A DNA stretch of 64,000 nucleotides from Kitasatospora sp. MAA19 (GTDB lineage Bacteria; Actinomycetota; Actinomycetes; Streptomycetales; Streptomycetaceae). How positions within the stretch are numbered: the first letter of the stretch is position 1; every line of letters begins with the position of its first letter. Under the pieces are notes generated by a model. That model ran no database searches. It worked only from the letters and a program-made list of their open reading frames with translations, and was not told the origin of the DNA. The translations under genes were made by a program, and so were the position numbers. The stretch covers positions 62,001-126,000 of the forward strand of contig NZ_JARXYZ010000007.1 in assembly GCF_029894125.1 (NCBI RefSeq). The letters run 5' to 3'. This document shows, one piece after another, positions 58,060 through 64,000 of this stretch.

Positions 58060-58395
58060 GTGGCAAGTGGCAACGCCATCCGTGGCAGCAGGGTCGGAGC
58101 GGGCCCGATGGGTGAGGCGGAGCGCGGCGAGTCCGCCCCGCGCAACCGGATCTCCTTCTGGTGTGCCAACAAGCACGAGACCCGGCCGAGCTTTGCCGCC
58201 GAGGCCGTCATCCCGGACACCTGGGACTGCCCGCGGTGCGGCTTCCCCGCCGGCCAGGACGAGCACAACCCGCCCGCGCCCTCGCGCAACGAGCCGTACA
58301 AGACCCACCTCGCCTACGTCCGCGAGCGGCGCACCGACGCCGACGGCGAGGCGATCCTCGCCGAGGCGCTGGCCAAGCTGCGCGGCGAGATCTGA
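58060..58395 (+). CDS. rbpA: RNA polymerase-binding protein, RbpA family
   Basis: A 111-residue RbpA-type protein, which stabilises sigma HrdB-type holoenzyme on promoters. RGSRVGAGPMGE begins the conserved part, CANKHE and CPRC form a zinc-ribbon-like cysteine set, and KTHLAYVRERRTDADGEAIL, shown as THLAYVRERR, is the sigma-interacting end. S. coelicolor has a better-known RbpA with a different N-terminus, so this could be its paralogue. GTG 58060. A long terminator lies after the stop, opposite to the pgl gene. Confidence 0.85.
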   Translation: MASGNAIRGSRVGAGPMGEAERGESAPRNRISFWCANKHETRPSFAAEAVIPDTWDCPRCGFPAGQDEHNPPAPSRNEPYKTHLAYVRERRTDADGEAILAEALAKLRGEI

Positions 58396-58404
58396 CCCTG
58401 ACGA

Positions 58405-58443
58405 CCGAAGGGCGCCACCGTCGACGACGGTGGCGCCCTTCGG
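58405..58443. terminator. Bidirectional terminator between rbpA and pgl
   Basis: A perfect 18-bp stem (58405-58422 and 58426-58443) with loop GAC between convergent genes. Confidence 0.9.
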
Positions 58444-58456
58444 CGTGTGCCGGCCG

Positions 58457-59245
58457 CTAGGCCGAGGCCGGCGGGTACAGCTGGGGCGGGATCCGCTCCG
58501 CCGCGGCCCGGTCCAGCAGCCACAGGGTGCGGCTGCGGCCGTACGCGCCGGAGGCGGGCGCCTGGAGCTCGCCGGGACCGGACAGGGCCATCGCGACCGC
58601 GCCCGCCTTGTCCTCGCCGGCCGCCAGCAGCCAGACCTCGCGGGCCGTCCGGATCGCCGGGAGGGTGAGCGAGATCCGGGTCGGCGGGGGCTTGGGGGCC
58701 CCGCGCACGCCGATCACGGTCAGCTCGATCTCCCGCACGCCCGGGTGCTCGGGGAAGAGCGAGGCGACGTGGGTGTCCGGGCCGACGCCGAGCAGCAGCA
58801 CGTCGAAGGCCGGGACGCCGAGCCGGTCGCCCGGACCGGCCGCCTTCGCCAGCTCCTCCGCGTAGCGGGCGGCGGCGGCCTCCACGTCCGAGCCGTCCAC
58901 ACCGTCCGAGGCGGGCATCTCGTGCACCCGCGCCGGGTCGAGCGGGACGGAGTCCAGCAGTTCGGCGCGGGCCTGGACGGCGTTGCGCTCGGGGTCCCCG
59001 GCGGGGACGAAGCGCTCGTCGCCCCACCAGAGGTCCAGCCGCGCCCAGTCGACCGCGTCGCGCGCCGGGGAGGCGGCGATCGCGGCCAGCAGGGCGTTGC
59101 CGTTGCGTCCGCCGGTGAGCACCACCGAGGCGGCGCCGCGGGCGGCCTGGGCGTCCACGATCCGGGTGATCAGCCGGGCCGCGGCCGCCTGGGCCATCAG
59201 CTCCTTGTCCCGGTGGACGACCAGCTGCGGGGTGGCGGCGGTCAT
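58457..59245 (-). CDS. pgl: 6-phosphogluconolactonase
   Basis: A 262-residue cytoplasmic lactonase, second step of the oxidative pentose phosphate pathway. Family motifs are VVLTGGRNGNALLAAI, LWWGDERFVP, GDPERNAVQARAELLD, LLLGVGPDTHVASLFPEH and EVWLLAAGEDKAGAV. Last gene of the tkt-tal-zwf-opcA-pgl unit; ATG 59245 overlaps the opcA stop by four bases. Confidence 0.95.
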   Translation of the reverse strand: MTAATPQLVVHRDKELMAQAAAARLITRIVDAQAARGAASVVLTGGRNGNALLAAIAASPARDAVDWARLDLWWGDERFVPAGDPERNAVQARAELLDSVPLDPARVHEMPASDGVDGSDVEAAAARYAEELAKAAGPGDRLGVPAFDVLLLGVGPDTHVASLFPEHPGVREIELTVIGVRGAPKPPPTRISLTLPAIRTAREVWLLAAGEDKAGAVAMALSGPGELQAPASGAYGRSRTLWLLDRAAAERIPPQLYPPASA

Positions 59246-60351
59246 GCGCTCCCCTTTGCGGCACGCTTGGCGGGCTTCTTGACCGGGGCCTGCTCCGCCG
59301 CCTCGTCGGCCGACGCCGCGCCCTCGGCGGTGACCTTGGCGGTCACCCGGGCGGGGTTGGCCACCGCGGCCTCGGCGGCCGCCGCGCGGGCGACCCGCTC
59401 GGCCGCCGTCGTCTCGGCGTTGACCGGCTCGCGCAGCTGCTCGACGGGCGTGCGCACGGCCGTCGCGTAGATGTCGTCCGGGTCGAGCCGGCGCAGCTCC
59501 TCGGCGATCAGCTCCGCGGTCTCGCGCCGCTTGAGCGCGACCTGGCGGTCCGGGGAGCCGGGCATGCAGAGCGTGCCCATCAGGCCGTCCGGGCGGTCCA
59601 GGGTGATGTCGCCGTCCTTGGTGCGCAGGTGCACCGCGGTGATGCCGGGGCCGCCGGTGACGACCCGCTCGACCGGCACGTGCAGCCGGTTGTGCAGCCA
59701 GAGGCCGAGCAGTTCGACGCTGGGGTTGTAGGACTCGCCCTCGACCGCCGCGGAGGTGATCGTGGCCGGGCGCTGGTCCAGCGCGGCGGCCAGCATCGAG
59801 CGCCAGCCGGTGATCCGGGTCCAGGCCAGGTCGGTGTCGCCCGGGGTGTAGCTCTGGGCCCGCTGGGCGAGCTGGCCGACCGGGGACTCGGCGGTGACCG
59901 CGTCGGTGATCCGGCGCTGGGCGAGCGCGCCCAGCGGGTCCTGCGCCGGGTGCAGCGGCGCGTTGTCGGGCCACCAGACGACGACCGGGGCGTCCGGCAG
60001 CAGCAGCGGCAGGACCACCGACTGGGCGTGCGCGGCGAGTTCGCCGTGCATGCGCAGGATGACCGTTTCGCCGGATCCGGCGTCGGTGCCGACCAGGATC
60101 TCGGCGTCCAGCCTGGTCTCGGCGCGGGCCCGGGGCGAGCGCCCGGCGCGCTTGATCACCGCGAGGGTGCGCGAGGGGTGCTCGCGGGAGGCGTCGTTGG
60201 CGGCCTTGAGGGCGTCGTACGCGCTGCCCTCGTCGGTCACGATCACCAGGGTGAGCACCATGCCGGCGGCGGTGGAGCCGCTGGCCCGACGCGCCTCCAT
60301 CAGCGCGGCGTTGATCTTGCTGGACGTCGTGTTGGTGAGGTCGATCTTCAT
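59242..60351 (-). CDS. opcA: Glucose-6-phosphate dehydrogenase assembly protein OpcA
   Basis: A 369-residue OpcA family protein needed for assembly or activation of glucose-6-phosphate dehydrogenase. It starts MKIDLTNTTSSKIN and shows SREHPSRTLAVIKR, VVLPLLLPDAPVVVWWPD and WTRITGWRSMLAAALD. The C-terminal 50 residues are an Ala/Val/Lys-rich arm ending KKPAKRAAKGSA. ATG 60351 overlaps the zwf stop and its stop overlaps pgl, both by four bases, so the three enzymes are coupled. Confidence 0.94.
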   Translation of the reverse strand: MKIDLTNTTSSKINAALMEARRASGSTAAGMVLTLVIVTDEGSAYDALKAANDASREHPSRTLAVIKRAGRSPRARAETRLDAEILVGTDAGSGETVILRMHGELAAHAQSVVLPLLLPDAPVVVWWPDNAPLHPAQDPLGALAQRRITDAVTAESPVGQLAQRAQSYTPGDTDLAWTRITGWRSMLAAALDQRPATITSAAVEGESYNPSVELLGLWLHNRLHVPVERVVTGGPGITAVHLRTKDGDITLDRPDGLMGTLCMPGSPDRQVALKRRETAELIAEELRRLDPDDIYATAVRTPVEQLREPVNAETTAAERVARAAAAEAAVANPARVTAKVTAEGAASADEAAEQAPVKKPAKRAAKGSA

Positions 60352-61925
60352 GGCCGGCGCCAGCTCCTGCCGTCTCGTGCGAGCATCTCGTCCGCCTCGA
60401 CGGGGCCCCAGGTCCCCGCCGCGTACTGGGCGGGCTTGCCGTGGGTGTCCCAGTACCTCTCGATCGGGTCGAGGATCTGCCAGGAGAGCTCGACCTCCTG
60501 GTGGCGCGGGAACAGGTTGGCGTCGCCGAGCAGCACGTCGAGGATGAGCCGCTCGTACGCCTCCGGGCTGGACTCGGTGAAGGACTCGCCGTACGCGAAG
60601 TCCATCGTGACGTCCCGGACCTCGAAGGAGGTGCCCGGCACCTTGGAGCCGAACCGCACCGTCACGCCCTCGTCCGGCTGGACCCGGATGACCAGGGCGT
60701 TCTGCCCCAGCTCCTCGGTCGCGTAGGAGTCGAACGGCAGGTACGGGGCGCGCTGGAAGACCACCGCGATCTCGGTGACCCGGCGGCCCAGCCGCTTGCC
60801 GGTGCGCAGGTAGAACGGAACGCCCGCCCAGCGGCGGTTGTTGATCTCCAGCTTGATCGCCGCGTAGGTGTCGGTCTTGGAGTCCGGGTTGATGCCGTCC
60901 TCGTCCAGGTAGCCGACCACCTCCTCGCCGCCCTGCCAGCCGGCCGCGTACTGGCCGCGCACGGTGTGCCGGCCGAGGTCGGTCGGGAGCTTGACGGCGC
61001 TGAGCACCTTGAGCTTCTCGGCCACCAGCGCCTTCGGGTGGAAGGACGCCGGCTCCTCGATGGCGGTGAGCGCCATCAGCTGGAGCAGGTGGTTCTGGAT
61101 GACGTCGCGGGCGGAGCCGATGCCGTCGTAGTAGCCGGCCCGGCCGCCGATGCCGATGTCCTCGGCCATGGTGATCTGCACGTGGTCGACGTACGACCGG
61201 TTCCAGATCGGCTCGAACATCTGGTTGGCGAAGCGCAGCGCCAGGATGTTCTGGACCGTCTCCTTGCCCAGGTAGTGGTCGATCCGGAAGACCTCGTCCC
61301 GGGGGAAGACCTCGTGGACGATCCGGTTCAGCTCCTGGGCGCTCTCCAGGTCGTGGCCGAAGGGCTTCTCGATGACGGCGCGGCGCCAGGAGCCCTGCGG
61401 CGGGTCGGCCAGGCCGTGCTTCTTGAGCTGCTGGACGACGGTCGGGAAGAACTTCGGCGGGACGGACAGGTAGAAGGCGAAGTTTCCGCCGGTGCCCTGC
61501 GCCTTGTCGAGCTCCTGGATGGTCTCGCGCAGCTTGTCGAAGGCGTCGTCGTCGTCGAAGGTGCCGTGGACGAAGCGCATGCCCTTGGCGAGCTGCTGCC
61601 AGACCTCCTCCCGGAACGGGGTCCGGGCGTGGTCCTTGACCGCGTCGTGGACCTCCTTGGCGAAGTCCTCGTCGTCCCACTCGCGGCGGGCGAAGCCGAC
61701 GAGCGAGAAGCCCGGCGGCAGCAGGCCGCGGTTGGCCAGGTCGTAGATGGCCGGCATGAGCTTCTTGCGGGAGAGGTCGCCGGTGACTCCGAAGATGACC
61801 AGCCCCGACGGCCCCGCGATGCGCGGGAGCCGTCGGTCGGCCGGGTCACGAAGCGGGTTGATCGGCGCCGGCGGGAGGTCGTCCGCGTCCGACTCCGATG
61901 TCAACTCGGGGAAATCAGTGCTCAC
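60348..61925 (-). CDS. zwf: Glucose-6-phosphate 1-dehydrogenase
   Basis: A 525-residue NADP-dependent dehydrogenase opening the pentose phosphate route. Cofactor motif VIFGVTGDLSRKKLMP; substrate site RIDHYLGKE with the catalytic His region; other segments RAVIEKPFGHDL and RRWAGVPFYLRTGKRL. GTG 61925 has GCGGAG upstream, 43 bp after the tal stop. A 40-residue N-terminal extension is normal for actinobacteria. Confidence 0.97.
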   Translation of the reverse strand: MSTDFPELTSESDADDLPPAPINPLRDPADRRLPRIAGPSGLVIFGVTGDLSRKKLMPAIYDLANRGLLPPGFSLVGFARREWDDEDFAKEVHDAVKDHARTPFREEVWQQLAKGMRFVHGTFDDDDAFDKLRETIQELDKAQGTGGNFAFYLSVPPKFFPTVVQQLKKHGLADPPQGSWRRAVIEKPFGHDLESAQELNRIVHEVFPRDEVFRIDHYLGKETVQNILALRFANQMFEPIWNRSYVDHVQITMAEDIGIGGRAGYYDGIGSARDVIQNHLLQLMALTAIEEPASFHPKALVAEKLKVLSAVKLPTDLGRHTVRGQYAAGWQGGEEVVGYLDEDGINPDSKTDTYAAIKLEINNRRWAGVPFYLRTGKRLGRRVTEIAVVFQRAPYLPFDSYATEELGQNALVIRVQPDEGVTVRFGSKVPGTSFEVRDVTMDFAYGESFTESSPEAYERLILDVLLGDANLFPRHQEVELSWQILDPIERYWDTHGKPAQYAAGTWGPVEADEMLARDGRSWRRP

Positions 61926-61968
61926 TTGATGGGCTCCGCTTTCGTGCGCTGGCTGTGTGAGCGAACGG

Positions 61969-63108
61969 TCACTTCTCGTCGGCGAAGGAGGCGAGCGAGG
62001 CGGTGACGGTGTCGAGCAGCTCGTTCCAGGACTGCTCGAACTTCTCCACGCCCTCGTCCTCCAGCACCTGGACCACGTCGTCGTAGTCCACGCCGGCGGC
62101 GGTGATGGCGTCCATCACGGCCTTGGCGTCGGCGTAGTTGGGGACGATGGTGCCGCCGGTGACCACGCCGTGGTCGGCGGTGGCCTCCAGGGTGGCCTCG
62201 GGCATGGTGTTCACGGTGCCGGGGGCGACCAACTCGGTGACGTACAGGGTGTCCGGCAGGGCCGGGTCCTTGACGCCGGTGGAGGCCCACAGCGGGCGCT
62301 GCGGCTTGGCGCCGGCGGCCTCCAGGGAACGCCAGCGGGCGCTGCCGGCGGTCTTGCCGTCGACCGAGCCGAAGACCTCCTCGTACGCCTGGTAGGCGAG
62401 GCGGGCGTTGGCCAGGGCGGCCTTGGAGCGCAGGTTCTTCGCCTCGCCGCCGATCTTGTCCAGGCGCTTGTCGATCTCGGTGTCCACGCGGGAGACGAAG
62501 AACGAGGCGACCGACTCGATCTGGGAGAGGTCCAGGCCCTTGGCCTTGGCGGTCTCCAGGCCGGTCAGGTAGGCGTCGATGACGGCCTTGTAGCGCTCCA
62601 GCGAGAAGATCAGCGTGACGTTGACGCTGATGCCCCGGCCGATCACCTCGCTGATCGCCGGCAGGCCGGCCCTGGTGGCGGGGATCTTGATGAAGACGTT
62701 CGGGCGGTCGACCAGCCACCACAGCTGCTTGGCCTCGGCCGCGGTGGCCGCGGTCTCGTGGGCCAGGCGCGGGTCGACCTCGATGGAGACCCGGCCGTCG
62801 CGGCCGTTGGAGGCGTCGTAGACCGGGCGCAGCACGTCGGCCGCGTCGCGCACGTCCGAGGTGGTGATCATGCGGACGGCCTCGTCGGTGGTGACCTTGC
62901 GGACGGCGAGGTCGCGCAGCTGGCCGTCGTAGGAGCTGTCGCCGCCGCCGATGGCCTTCTGGAAGATGGTCGGGTTGGTGGTGACACCCACCACGTGCTT
63001 GTTCTGCACCAGCTCGGCGAGGTTGCCGGTGTTCAGCCGCTTGCGGCTGAGGTCGTCCAGCCAGATCGCCACGCCTTCGTCGCTGAGGCGCTTCAATGCG
63101 TCAGTCAT
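61969..63108 (-). CDS. tal: Transaldolase
   Basis: A 379-residue transaldolase of the long, actinobacterial type. It starts with [17 protein letters not shown], contains [28 protein letters not shown] (Schiff-base Lys in KIPAT) and [18 protein letters not shown] 63108 has AAAGGAC upstream. It transfers dihydroxyacetone units between sugar phosphates. It stands between tkt and zwf. Confidence 0.96.
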   Translation of the reverse strand: MTDALKRLSDEGVAIWLDDLSRKRLNTGNLAELVQNKHVVGVTTNPTIFQKAIGGGDSSYDGQLRDLAVRKVTTDEAVRMITTSDVRDAADVLRPVYDASNGRDGRVSIEVDPRLAHETAATAAEAKQLWWLVDRPNVFIKIPATRAGLPAISEVIGRGISVNVTLIFSLERYKAVIDAYLTGLETAKAKGLDLSQIESVASFFVSRVDTEIDKRLDKIGGEAKNLRSKAALANARLAYQAYEEVFGSVDGKTAGSARWRSLEAAGAKPQRPLWASTGVKDPALPDTLYVTELVAPGTVNTMPEATLEATADHGVVTGGTIVPNYADAKAVMDAITAAGVDYDDVVQVLEDEGVEKFEQSWNELLDTVTASLASFADEK

Positions 63109-63153
63109 GGTGCTTCAGTCCTTTTTTCCGCTGTCTTCGTGGGGTAGTCGGAG

Positions 63154-63189
63154 GGGCCGTGTGCCCGCGTGCGGGCGGGCACACGGCCC
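63154..63189 (-). terminator. Hairpin between tkt and tal
   Basis: A perfect 15-bp stem (63154-63168 and 63175-63189) with loop GTGCGG, ten bases past the tkt stop. Read-through must occur if tkt-tal form an operon; otherwise tal has its own promoter. Confidence 0.8.
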
Positions 63190-63198
63190 GAGGAGGCG

Positions 63199-64000
<802 letters not shown>

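Overview
The window is GC-rich actinomycete chromosome. The very high third-position GC, frequent GTG starts, leaderless genes, a conservon, whiA, mycothiol-linked enzymes, an RbpA-family protein and coproporphyrin-type haem genes (hemG plus hemQ) all point to Streptomycetaceae (Streptomyces, Kitasatospora or a close relative). I see no rRNA, tRNA, CRISPR array, insertion sequence or prophage. Both ends cut genes: malQ on the left and transketolase on the right.

Layout. 1-5.8 kb: the end of malQ, a small secreted/membrane protein, aminopeptidase N (pepN) and a membrane-anchored beta-propeller protein. 6.1-23 kb: a ROK regulator, dxs (isoprenoid precursor supply), a GT-C glycosyltransferase, a fatty-acid beta-oxidation pair (thiolase, then hydratase/dehydrogenase), RNase D, a LuxR-type response regulator with a collagen-like linker, DUF3000, and haem genes hemE and hemG-hemQ with small accessory genes between. 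23-26.4 kb: the most unusual locus, a four-gene operon of a DUF692/MNIO enzyme, a partner protein, a TIGR04222-type membrane protein ending in an 11-cysteine Ser/Gly/Cys tail with four perfect CGSSSSS heptads, and a second TIGR04222-type protein without the tail. A perfect DevR/DosR-type box lies at about -42.5 of its likely promoter. 26.7-29.8 kb: a double GNAT acetyltransferase, an unrecognised membrane-anchored protein and a metallo-beta-lactamase-fold hydrolase. 29.9-34.4 kb: a complete conservon (sensor kinase-like, roadblock, DUF742, GTPase-like, and a CYP157-type P450 lacking ExxR). 34.4-39 kb: msrB, murC, a stress-protein-like gene, a RibD-C reductase and zapE. 39.1-39.4 kb: a decayed toxin-antitoxin module.

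39.5-64 kb: DNA repair and central carbon metabolism. uvrB has a textbook RecA-independent damage promoter. terD follows, then a terC-family transporter behind a probable manganese riboswitch. A lyase-like MBL hydrolase and a mycothiol-dependent enzyme precede uvrA, a Rieske protein, uvrC, a 41-codon coupled ORF, rapZ-yvcK-whiA, gap-pgk-tpiA-secG, an rbpA-type gene, and on the minus strand tkt-tal-zwf-opcA-pgl. Glycolysis (gap, pgk, tpiA) and the pentose phosphate operon therefore converge around the RbpA-type gene.

From memory of S. coelicolor, the 6-38 kb genes and the 39-64 kb genes belong to conserved blocks on opposite chromosome arms, so the decayed toxin-antitoxin remnant may mark a rearrangement junction; this needs a genome comparison. 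Operons show 4-bp stop/start overlaps and most convergent gene pairs are separated by long perfect hairpins.
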